Below, piece by piece: positions 23,044-31,860 of a DNA stretch of 64,000 nucleotides (the stretch's first letter is position 1; each line of letters begins with the position of its first letter). The translations under genes and the position numbers were made by a program. Source of the DNA: Helicostylum pulchrum (Eukaryota > Mucoromycota > Mucoromycetes > Mucorales > Mucoraceae); contig JAIXMO010000082.1 in the NCBI GenBank assembly GCA_025677825.1, positions 1-64,000 of the forward strand. Direction: 5' to 3'. Under the pieces are notes generated by a model that saw only the letters and a program-made list of their open reading frames with translations, was not told where the DNA came from and did no database searches.

Positions 23044-24800
23044 ATGGATTTCAGCTCTTTTAATCTACAAGATACTGGAGACCTCTTTAAACAAAACTAC
23101 CAATTAAACAGTTCTAGTAGTAACAACACAAATGATGACACTGCAGATTTCTTTAACTTTATGGCTAATGGTTCTGATACCAATACAAATATAAATCATG
23201 GTTCGTTTACTGTTCCTCAATTAAGTCCTCATGGTCAGGAGGGTAGTTTTACTAATAGTAGTGTATTATCAGGACATAATCCTGAATTCAACATGTCTCC
23301 TTTACAAATTGCTTCTCAACCAAATAACTCTATTATGCAAACATATCATACACCATTACAAAATTCCCATGTAGAAGAATTTAATGAAGATGAGGTATTA
23401 TTATTACATACACGGACTCCCCGCTCCCAAAGAAATTAATAATTTTTTTTTTATATTTATTCTAGGAATTCTTTACTCCGTTAGTTTCTCCAGCAATGGC
23501 ACCTACTTACGATTCTGGCTACCAATCACTTGTTGGACTTAAAAACCACGAAAACATATTTTCGCCACTTTCCTCACCTGCTTTAAATCCATCGACCAAT
23601 ACAGGTGACCAATCTTCTTTACAACAAAAATTAGCTTTTATTGAACGTCAACAACAACAATTAAGAAATATGCATAATCAACTACGTCCTACATCTTCAC
23701 CTGTATTAAATGGGTACACTAGTCCATCAATCAATAGCTATCATCCAGAAAAGAAACCACTTAAAAAAATAGTTTCAAGTCCAAGACCATTTGTTATGCC
23801 AAAGCAAGTTAAATCTGAAAGTCCTTTAGCTTTAAGACCAATGACACCTCATACAACCTTTGTAAATAAGTCCCCTTCTAACAACACCAATCATACAAAG
23901 TCACTACAACATGGATTTATTGCTCCTGCTACTCCTTCTCTATTAATGAAATTAGGTACTGGTAATCATACCTCCAATTTTTCTTCTTCTAGTTCATCTG
24001 TGGTAGATAATATGCCAACTTTACCTGCTGCCATGTTACAAGAAGATGTAAACGAATCAAAACGTAGACGTATCTCACACCCATCTCCACCCACTACTAA
24101 CAATAACAACCATAATGACAACATATTAGCCTCTCCCGCCACTTTAAGACCACAACAATCACCACGTGCTTTAAAACCATTAATATCGCCTTCTTTAAAA
24201 CCAAACGGAAAAAGATTATCATCTATTGAAGAAGAAACAGCACGTGCTTTACTCACTTCTAAATCAAATTATGAAAACTTGAAAGAAGGTAAAGCAAAGA
24301 GTTTAGGTATTGATTTCTCTACTACAATTCAATCAGGTATTGAGAATCGTCGATCGGCTCATAAAGCAGCAGAACAAAAGAGAAGAGACACTTTAAAACA
24401 AAGTTTCGATTCATTACGTACAGAAATTATTGATGCCATGATGGAAGAAGAGTTGGCTGAACAACAACCGCAACAACAACAACAAGAAGAAGATTTGGTG
24501 GATAAAGAAGAGATTAGAAATTTAAAGGAAAAAGATGTAAAGCAGATGAGTAAAGTGGTCTTATTACAACATTCGTATGAATATATCTTGCGTTTAAAAT
24601 CTGATAATAAGCGTAAAGATCAAAAGCAACACAAAATGCGTCAAGAGTTGATCAAGTTGAGAAAACAGTTGGGATTACCCGAAACTACAAAGGAAGAAGA
24701 AGAAGAAGAAGAAAGAGAAAGATTAGAGGAAAAAGAAAAGAGACAAGCAAGGTTAAAACGATTACAAACTGCTGCTGCCGGTGAAGACCCTTCTCCTTGA
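23044..24800 (+). CDS. bHLH transcription factor
   Basis: Two exons (23044-23394, 23466-24800) give 561 residues. The N-terminal two thirds are disordered, rich in Ser/Asn/Pro with repeated SP motifs (FSPLSSPALNPS, RPTSSPVL), which look like MAPK or CDK sites. The basic region and helix 1 are at about residue 413 (ENRRSAHKAAEQKRRDTLKQ), with His, Glu and Arg of the E-box-reading HxxxExxRR set. The loop is extended by a Gln/Glu-rich insert before helix 2 (SKVVLLQHSYEYILRLKSD), which runs into a leucine-zipper-like coiled coil. This is the type of fungal bHLH-zip factors such as Pho4/Nuc-1, Sre1 or Cbf1. The specific orthologue cannot be named. Confidence 0.85.
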
Positions 24801-24809
24801 GCTGTGTGT

Positions 24810-24842
24810 GTCTGTTTGTGTTTGTGTGTGTGTGTGTGTATA
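24810..24842. repeat. (TG)n microsatellite in the bHLH 3' region
   Basis: Alternating TG interrupted by TTTG, directly after the bHLH stop codon. A second (GT)n tract of about 22 bp lies at 25913-25934 inside an intron of the convergent kinase gene. Confidence 0.8.
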
Positions 24843-24931
24843 TATTATGCTAGATATTTTTTTTTCTTTTTTTTTTTTTAAAAATATAATCTTTTTTTTT
24901 TTTACAATAAGCTGTTTTATTTATATATTCT

Positions 24932-27383
24932 TCAAGAGTCTACACTACCGCCTACACTGCCACCTACACTGCCACCTAAACTACCGTCTAAACTACCACT
25001 GAAACTACGAATACCATAACCACTAACACTAGCAAACTCACTCAACCTCTTTTTCAATAAAGTTCGATCGGGATACCTTTCTTCATTTAGACACTTGACA
25101 TCCTCAGCAGTTTCAGTAAAATGATGTTTGGTCCTGTGATGAAACACATATTTGGGATCATCCATCGATAACTGCATACGCGACATAACCAACTGTACAG
25201 CCTCTTGATCGTTATCAGGATGATATGTCGTTTCTGATTCTGTTTCCTCTAAAACTTCGCCATTGAACCACATCGATCTTTCTCTAAGAAAACTCTTTCG
25301 TACATTTAGTATTTCTTGGTAAAAGAAAGAGTCCATATGTTCTTGCGCCCAAAGTGTTTGTGAGAAACTTTTTCGTAAGGTTGGGTCCTTGGAAAGTAAT
25401 TCTTTAATAACATTTCGAGCTGTAAATATAGAAAGTAGATTTTTAAGAATATATACAAATATAAAAAGAGATGGAGACATTTTTTTTTTCTTTACCATGG
25501 TCCGTCGTGCTTTGTAATAAACTCATATCGGGTTCCTTTTCTAAAATATTGCTAATAATCTCATTTCTAGTCTCAGACTCAAAATAATACTTGTTGACAA
25601 ACGGATGTTGTTTGGTCAACATTTCATACACAATGATACCAAGCGACCAAATATCTACTTTTTCATCAATTGGTTTATGTTCTATAATTTCCGGTGCGTG
25701 ATATCTATTCTTAAGAAAATCACTCATTAGTTAGTCACCGCGTAATGATAATAATAGTTAGTACTTACGCAAAGGTACCGTAATCATCTGGCCAATAGTT
25801 TATATCTTTTGCTTTAATCGATAATCCAAAATCAGAAATTACAATTCGTGTCTTTTCATCATAGTTTTCTAAAAGGATATTATTGGGCTTATTTTACACG
25901 GCTTTAGTTTTATGTGTATGTGTGTGTGTGTGTGGCCATCTATTCTTTCTTACCTTTAAATCTATACACAAAGAAAGTTAAAAAAAAACAATTGCTCAAA
26001 TTATCCCTACTCTCATATTATCTTACCACAATGAATAATCCCGTTTTTATGCAAATAAGCTAACCCTGATGAAATTTGATAATAAATAAAATACGCGTCT
26101 TCTTCTTTAATATCGTACGGTCTATCAATACGATCTTGTAAATTGCCACCAAAATACCTAAAAAAATTAATTAGTTTACTCCAAAATTAGACGACTGTGA
26201 CATATTAAACTTACAACGGACAAAACGAATACATGTCTTTATTCCTTTCAAAACGACTAATAATCGATAACACATTTTGCTATTCAATAAAAGAGATATT
26301 AAGCAAAAAGAAACACATACACAATCTATAATATTTACATGCTTATTGGTTTCAAGAATGCTTAATTCTGTTTTAAGCGCTTTAGATCCTAACCCCCAAA
26401 AAGATCTTTTACGATGTCGTTTACACGCCAATTGAAATCTTAATCGTTTAACAATGTTGCATAAAAACACTTCAGATTGAGTTCCTACGCCAATCTGTCG
26501 GTTGGTCACTGATATCATGCATCGGTTTTCATGTTCAATCTCATCAGATCGTAAAGGCTTTTTATATATAAATTAGTCTTGATTTACACGCCTTTTATTG
26601 TATATACTTACAACAAGGAAATTCTCTTCGTATTGATCGTTTGTTTCATTTCCGTGTGCCTGGATATAAAATAAATCTACCGAGTTTAAGTAAACAGAAA
26701 ATAAAAAATAACTCTCTTTTGCTGCTTACTTAAATAATGCGATACGAATGAAATAACACAAGATGGGTACAAGATGACAGTTTGATTATGTCCTATTAAA
26801 TCACCATTCACTATTAAACTATAAGTAACATTCTCTCACAAATAAAAAAATTCAATTTGTGATATCATTTACAATAAGTTCCATTCAAACTAATATCCTA
26901 AAAAAAAAATCATTAAAAAAAGACTCTTCCTCTTGTCTCTGTACAATTTCTATAATTACTTACTGTAAGATAAGCTAGTGATACTCCATTCTCAACCCTC
27001 TACTATAGAATAAGTTTTCTTTCTTCTCTCTTTTTTTTTGAAAAAAAAAAAATCTTACCGATTGGATAATACAATGGTAAGGTGAAATATACTCCATATC
27101 AATGATAATATCGCTACAAAAAAAAATTCGTTAGTAAAAAAAATATATACATATATATTTCCAGGTTTTGTTGTCCTCTTCCCCTCCATGTATTTCATTT
27201 ACCAGTTCGGATCGCTTCCTATTCCAAAAGTTTTACCCAAAGGCAGTGTAGCAACTACACGAGAAAAAAAAAATTATAAGTTGATTGCGAAACTGAAATA
27301 GATCCAATAAAAGGACACGTACGAAAGTACTGGCTATCTGTGTTAGCACCTCTAAGATACCCTAATACATTAACAATTGACAT
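24932..27383 (-). CDS. FHA-domain Ser/Thr kinase (Chk2/Cds1/Rad53/Dun1 type), 14 exons
   Basis: Fourteen exons with fully consistent phases (27383-27323, 27254-27203, 27113-27059, 26999-26964, 26897-26873, 26810-26730, 26676-26612, 26557-26339, 26279-26215, 26157-26027, 25961-25954, 25887-25769, 25704-25496, 25419-24932) give 537 residues. The FHA domain occupies about residues 1-115 (FGIGSDPNCDIIID, ISPYHCII, then SLNGTYLNGDLIG). The kinase has a Gly loop (IGVGTQSEVFLC), the lysine in QLACKRHRK, the catalytic loop IIHCDLKPNNILL, the DFG triplet (VISDFGLSIKA) and YHAPEI. FHA followed by kinase is the DNA-damage checkpoint arrangement. The loop is HCD rather than HRD. The catalytic Asp-Leu-Lys is carried by an 8-nt exon. 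The C-terminus ends in GGSV repeats. An SQ/TQ cluster is not obvious. Confidence 0.8.
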
Positions 27384-27980
27384 TGTATAATAAAAAAAAA
27401 AGAAAGGAACTCCTCTTTTTTTAAAAAAAAAATATACACGTGTTTACACCTTCAAAAAAAAAAAAAAAAAAAAAAAAAGCAAGTCTCTCTCTTTCTGTCA
27501 AGTTGACCCCAGTCACTGTAGCACCAACAAGGAGAGTAACTACTACACACTTTAAAAAAAAATTTAATTGATACGTCAAAAAAAAAAAAAAAAGTCAATT
27601 GACAATCAAAATGTAATATCAGATCCTTTTTTTTTTTTTACGTGCTGAAAATAGACCAGATAAGACACTATTTATCTATCTGCTTTGAGAAAAAAAAGCA
27701 AATCATGCAAAAAAAAATGCTATGCTACACAAACAATTTTTTTTTTTAAAGAATGAATGACGCTAAAACAAAATCATAAAAGTGATTTTTAGACTATTAA
27801 ACGTGGTTCACCTCTCACACCTATTTTAGCTTTAGCGATAAAATAAATCGTACGATTTTATTTTTTAGCGTTAAACAAACAACAACAAAAAAAGTTTAGT
27901 GTTAAAAAAAATTTATTGTCAAAATTAAATTAGGAAATAGTAGTATGAATAAAAAAGTAAATTATTTACAAAAGAGAGTT
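27384..27980. other. Spacer between the FHA kinase promoter and the 3' end of the first cluster gene
   Basis: Several A and T homopolymers of 14-24 bp (for example about 27453-27478). The string TAGCG with flanking A/T occurs in several places (about 27758, 27833, 27865). No gene was recognised. Confidence 0.4.
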
Positions 27981-28424
27981 CTATTGTAGTGTCAATATGA
28001 TGGAACCTTTCAGTTTGGCCTTGATTTTTATATCCGCATCTAAATTAAGATCGAGTCGAAGTCGAAGCGCACCTGCTGTAGGATCCTTAGCCAGTAGCGG
28101 TTTTTGCATTTTAGGCATGTCTCTTAGTTTTTCCGCCTGCTTTTTCGCTAATGTTTGTTGTGAATCTTCTTTTTGGGAACTTTTTTTTTTACCGCTTGTT
28201 TTTTCTTTGGATTTCTTTTCTATTGATTTCTCTTCTAATGATTTGATTTTCTTTGCGGATTTATCTTTTGGCTCTAGTTTTTGTTCTTTGATTTTTTTGG
28301 TTTTTTTCGCTGGCGATTTCTGCTTTGTGCTCGACTTTTCTTTTTTCGGCTTTTCTTTTATGCCCGATTTTTCTTTTATCAAGGGTTTTTTGGTACCTGG
28401 TATCTTTTTCGTTGTTTCTTCCAT
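27981..28424 (-). CDS. Lys-rich small protein ending in the LDLNL/KA..G..TL C-terminal peptide (cluster gene 1)
   Basis: Intronless, 147 residues. Residues 1-115 are almost entirely Lys/Glu/Ser/Pro repeats (KEKSGIKEKPKKEK and similar) and predicted disordered. The last 28 residues (27984-28067) are an ordered amphipathic stretch: LRLRLDLNLDADIKIKA followed by KLKGSIILTLQ and the stop. The same terminal peptide closes cluster genes 2, 3 and 4. The gene diverges from cluster gene 2 across 384 bp. The function is unknown. A disordered basic arm plus a shared beta-strand pair suggests self- or co-assembly, which is inference. The antisense frame on the plus strand (27997-28437) is a shadow. Confidence 0.7.
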   Translation of the reverse strand: MEETTKKIPGTKKPLIKEKSGIKEKPKKEKSSTKQKSPAKKTKKIKEQKLEPKDKSAKKIKSLEEKSIEKKSKEKTSGKKKSSQKEDSQQTLAKKQAEKLRDMPKMQKPLLAKDPTAGALRLRLDLNLDADIKIKAKLKGSIILTLQ

Positions 28425-28808
28425 TATCCAAATTTAGTTTCTTAGCAAAAAGGGTAGGAAACAAAAAAGAGTTTAAAAGAAAAAAAAAGTTCTGCACAAT
28501 AGAAAAAATGACGCTATAGTTCCTTGGTTCTGGATATAGCGCAATAAAAAATGGTGACATAATTATATATTGGATCTTCCCGCTTTGTAGTGCCGCCGCT
28601 ATGTCTGTACGACCTCAGATTGGTGTGAACCCCATTTTGTGTTTTGATCTAGCGTTAAAAAAAATGATGATCCTCTTTTTTTTTACCATTACGTCTTGAT
28701 CATGTCAGTGTATATTTTAATCCCGATACCAATAAAACCGTAATTAGATTATTTATCGCCTCAATAAAAATATTTTCTACTTTCTTTTTTCTAAATTAAA
28801 TATACATT
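28425..28808. promoter_or_regulatory. Bidirectional promoter of cluster genes 1 and 2
   Basis: 384 bp between divergent start codons. TAGCG-type strings occur three times (about 28508, 28533, 28650), along with T runs at 28677-28684. TATA-like elements flank both sides. The arrangement is the direct evidence; regulation itself is inferred. Confidence 0.4.
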
Positions 28809-29369
28809 ATGTCAACTACTAAAGAGGCCCCTGAAAAGTCCAAAACTGACCAAAACTCCAAACCTGAATCTTCAAGCTCCACTCAAGAAACAGGTTCGTC
28901 TAAAAAACCAAATACCCAAAAGAAGGCAGGTAAAAAGGCTCCTCCACCTCCACCTCCTCCACAAGAAGAAGAATCTGAGAGCGACGATTCTGACGATGCT
29001 ACAAGTGAAGAGTCCAGTGAAGAAGAGTCCAGTGAAGAAGAAACCGATAGCGAAGAAGAATCTAGCGAAGAAGAATCCAGTGAAGAAGAATCCAGCGAAG
29101 AAGAATCAGAAGATGAAATCCCTCAAGAACTTTTAAAGAAGAAGGGTAAAAAAGGAAAACATTTGGTAAAGGGTGCTTCCGATACTGCCAGCAAGTTGGC
29201 TAACTCTGTTGGAGGTGCTGTAGGCGGTGCTGTAGGCGGTGCCGCAGGTGGAGGTGGTGGCGGAAAGAACGAAAAACCCCTTAGTTTACGTCTTGATCTT
29301 AATCTCGAAGTAGAGATCGAACTTAAGGCTCGTGTTCATGGTGATGTTACTTTAGCACTCTTGAGATAA
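28809..29369 (+). CDS. Acidic Ser/Glu-repeat protein ending in the shared C-terminal peptide (cluster gene 2)
   Basis: Intronless, 186 residues. The N-terminus is Lys/Ser-rich, followed by a Pro run (seven Pro), then a long Glu/Ser repeat (units of SSEEE, about residues 55-105) with many potential casein-kinase-2 sites, and a Gly/Ala-rich helix-breaking segment (GGAVGGAVGGAAGGGGGG). The last 28 residues (29283-29366) are the signature KPLSLRLDLNLEVEIE then LKARVHGDVTLALLR. N-termini differ completely from genes 1, 3 and 4, while this tail is nearly identical to that of gene 3. It is convergent with gene 3 (264 bp between). Confidence 0.75.
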   Translation: MSTTKEAPEKSKTDQNSKPESSSSTQETGSSKKPNTQKKAGKKAPPPPPPPQEEESESDDSDDATSEESSEEESSEEETDSEEESSEEESSEEESSEEESEDEIPQELLKKKGKKGKHLVKGASDTASKLANSVGGAVGGAVGGAAGGGGGGKNEKPLSLRLDLNLEVEIELKARVHGDVTLALLR

Positions 29370-29633
29370 ATTTAAATACTGTATTATATAATACTCCCCC
29401 TTACATACTATTTTTGAAATAAATTTTTATTATTATAATATATACATACCCGATCTCTATAAAATCTCAATTAGAAGCTATATATAAAATTCCAATCAGA
29501 AGCTACATGTATTCTGTAGTTTGTTGCCGTTGTTACTACACATGGTATCATCAAAATATGTGTTTATAAAAATGGGTTATTTATTATATAGATATAAATG
29601 TATTATTAAGATAAAAAGAAATGCTCCCACAGC

Positions 29634-30023
29634 TTAAGCTAAAAGGGCTAATGTCACATCACCATGGACACGAGCCTTGAGTGTGATCTCTACTTCAAGA
29701 TTAAGGTCAAGACGTAAACTTAATGGTTGAGTACCACCACCACCACCACCACCACCACCATCTTGTTGCTGTCCACCACCAATAACGCCATCCGCCATAC
29801 CTGATAATGTTTCGGTTGGGTCATTTTGAATTAACCCAAGTCCTTTAGATTTTTTTGATGATGACTTTTTCTTTTTCTTGGGCTTTTCTTTCTTTTCCTT
29901 CTTCTCCTTCTTCTCCTTGGATGATTTCTTTGACTTGTGAGGTACCTCTGGCTCTTCATCAGAAGATTCATTTACTTGTTTCATTTTTTGTTTACCTTCA
30001 GTCATTTCTTTAGTAGGAGCCAT
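29634..30023 (-). CDS. Lys-rich small protein ending in the shared C-terminal peptide (cluster gene 3)
   Basis: Intronless, 129 residues. Acidic start, then a Lys tract (KKSSKEKKEKKEKKEK onward), a short non-repetitive segment (GLIQNDPTETLSGMADGVIG), a Gly run encoded by (CCA)n on the plus strand (29733-29762), and the 28-residue tail PLSLRLDLNLEVEITLKA / RVHGDVTLALLA at 29637-29720. It differs from gene 2's tail at only two or three positions, so one is probably a duplicate or the tail is under strong constraint. Starts are divergent with gene 4. Confidence 0.75.
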   Translation of the reverse strand: MAPTKEMTEGKQKMKQVNESSDEEPEVPHKSKKSSKEKKEKKEKKEKPKKKKKSSSKKSKGLGLIQNDPTETLSGMADGVIGGGQQQDGGGGGGGGGTQPLSLRLDLNLEVEITLKARVHGDVTLALLA

Positions 30024-30156
30024 TTTTTTTTCTCTTTAATTTTTTTTTTCTGTAAAAAGATAAAAGAAGGTGTTAAGTTAAAAAAATATGGGTAATATAT
30101 TTTAGTTTATAAGAAAAACTGTAAGGACTTTGAATGACAGAACAATGACCTAATTG

Positions 30157-30197
<41 letters not shown>

Positions 30198-30403
30198 TCT
30201 GGGTAACTAAAATGTTTAAATCTCAATTCTCAAACCAAACTAAATATGTATTTTTTTAAAGTTCGATAATCATTCTATTGATCACTACATAATTACGTAG
30301 AAACTAAAAAAAAAAAAAAAAAAAATTAGTCAGTTTATAGAATTAAAAAGAATACATAACTTTTTACTTTTTCTTTTTTTTTTTTTTTTCAAAATAAAAA
30401 GAA
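30024..30403. promoter_or_regulatory. Bidirectional promoter of cluster genes 3 and 4
   Basis: 380 bp containing a 37-bp poly-A run (30157-30193), a second A run at 30307-30324 and a T run at 30371-30390 directly before the gene 4 start. These long homopolymers are probably nucleosome-excluding (inference). Confidence 0.4.
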
Positions 30404-30646
30404 ATGTCAGAAGTTGCCAAGAGACCAAGAAAAACCTCAAAGAAGAAGTCAAAAGACCTTCATAAATCCTTAACAAAAGATAATAATAACGGTTTACAAG
30501 AGCATCCTCAACAACAACAGCCTCAACAGCAAAGCAGTGGCAGTAGTAGCAAAATGCCCGCAATCAGATTAGATCTGAACTTGGACGCTGAATTATACAT
30601 CAAAGCTAAAGCGCAAGGCGACGTTACCTTGACAATACTTTCATAG
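30404..30646 (+). CDS. Small Gln/Ser-rich protein ending in the shared C-terminal peptide (cluster gene 4)
   Basis: Intronless, only 80 residues. A basic N-terminus (KRPRKTSKKKSKDLHKS) leads into a Gln-rich linker and a Ser/Gly patch. The tail at 30560-30643 reads PAIRLDLNLDAELYIKAKA then QGDVTLTILS and the stop. It is the shortest member, with the same tail position and length as genes 1-3, showing that the peptide is a discrete C-terminal module. It is convergent with gene 5. Confidence 0.75.
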   Translation: MSEVAKRPRKTSKKKSKDLHKSLTKDNNNGLQEHPQQQQPQQQSSGSSSKMPAIRLDLNLDAELYIKAKAQGDVTLTILS

Positions 30647-30853
30647 ATCAAATTACATTCGTTACATATATTCTTTTCCTACTTTAAATAAACAATTACC
30701 TTAATGTAAATAATAATTTCACTCTTATTAAATACTAATATAATTTACAATCATTGTGATAAAAAAAAAACTTAATTCAATAGTTTATTTTTTTATTATT
30801 ATTATGTATTATCATACATAAAATGAAATTAAATAGCAACTAAATGTAAAAAC

Positions 30854-31507
30854 CTAATTACGAGGAATATGAATAGAAAACGTAATACCAGTCTTGGTAG
30901 CTTCTACTTTAACAACGATATCATCTTTTTCACGAACAATATCATCATCACTTTCTTTCACGGTATCATCACCATCTTCGCTCTTCTTTGTATCATCTTT
31001 ATCATCCGATACAGGTTCAGTTGAGAAACAGCCATACCCCTTCATCATATCACTGACCGGAAGTTCGAACGAATGATGTGTACCACTAGACTCTTCCTTC
31101 TTATTATATTTAGCAGAGACATCATCTAATGTATCCTTGACGGTATCTTGAACATTCGATTTATTTAAACCTTGCTTCACTTCTAATATTTCAAGTCTTT
31201 GTACCAATATCCTATTGTATTCCATAATAGCGTTAATTGTAGTAAAGGCATCACCGCCATAGTCTTCTTCTTCGTCAGAGTCAATATCTTGATCAAGTTC
31301 TTCTTTTACTTGTTCAGTAGCTTCGTTTGCAATATCTTGGATATTTCCTACTTTATCATCATCACCGTCACTTTCTTTATCAGAGTCCTCAATGGCATCA
31401 TTAAAAGAGCCTTCTAGTTCTTGTTTACTATCATCGAAAGATTTAGAAGCTTCCTTATTATTGGCAGACTTTCTCTTTTTTTCACTAGTGGCAATTGAAG
31501 ATGGCAT
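30854..31507 (-). CDS. Acidic protein with central coiled coil, possible divergent member of the tail family (cluster gene 5)
   Basis: Intronless, 217 residues, rich in Asp/Glu/Lys/Ser. A helical segment at ~88-112 (TTINAIMEYNRILVQRLEIL) may form a short coiled coil. A less charged block (HHSFELPVSDMMKGYGCFST) follows. The last 20 residues (DIVVKVEATKTGITFSIHIP) have the same alternating pattern as the tails of genes 1-4 (V.V.A...G.T.S.) but lack the LDLNL core. No known domain was recognised. It diverges from gene 6 across 353 bp. Confidence 0.65.
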   Translation of the reverse strand: MPSSIATSEKKRKSANNKEASKSFDDSKQELEGSFNDAIEDSDKESDGDDDKVGNIQDIANEATEQVKEELDQDIDSDEEEDYGGDAFTTINAIMEYNRILVQRLEILEVKQGLNKSNVQDTVKDTLDDVSAKYNKKEESSGTHHSFELPVSDMMKGYGCFSTEPVSDDKDDTKKSEDGDDTVKESDDDIVREKDDIVVKVEATKTGITFSIHIPRN

Positions 31508-31860
31508 GATTTTTTTATAATATTTTAGAGAAAAAAAAAAGAAAAAAAAAGCTAGGACGAAAACAGAATTATATACAAGTCAAATCTCTTTTTTTTTTAA
31601 GTTTGTCCAACGTCATTTTTTGCATTGGTTCCACTAAACGTTTTTTTTTTTTTTTTTAGTTCCTATCTGAACTTAAAAGAAACGCAGAAAAAAACTTTTG
31701 TGATCTACGCATGAAGTCATTTTTTTTTAATTATGAAAAAAAAATACACATATAAAAAAACCCTATTTTTCCCATTTTTTTCTTTTATATTCATATAAAA
31801 AGTATATTTATAAAAATTCTCGAATTATTTTTCCTTGTCCCTTATTTTACAAGTAAAGCA
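31508..31860. promoter_or_regulatory. Bidirectional promoter of cluster genes 5 and 6
   Basis: 353 bp between divergent starts with several T and A homopolymers (for example about 31639-31656, 31737-31744) and TATA-like sequences on the gene 6 side (about 31797-31812). Confidence 0.4.

Noticed and set aside
27997..28519. Plus-strand ORFs opposite cluster gene 1
   Set aside because: Phe/Ser-rich translation of reversed Lys/Glu codons; a shadow of the Lys-rich protein.
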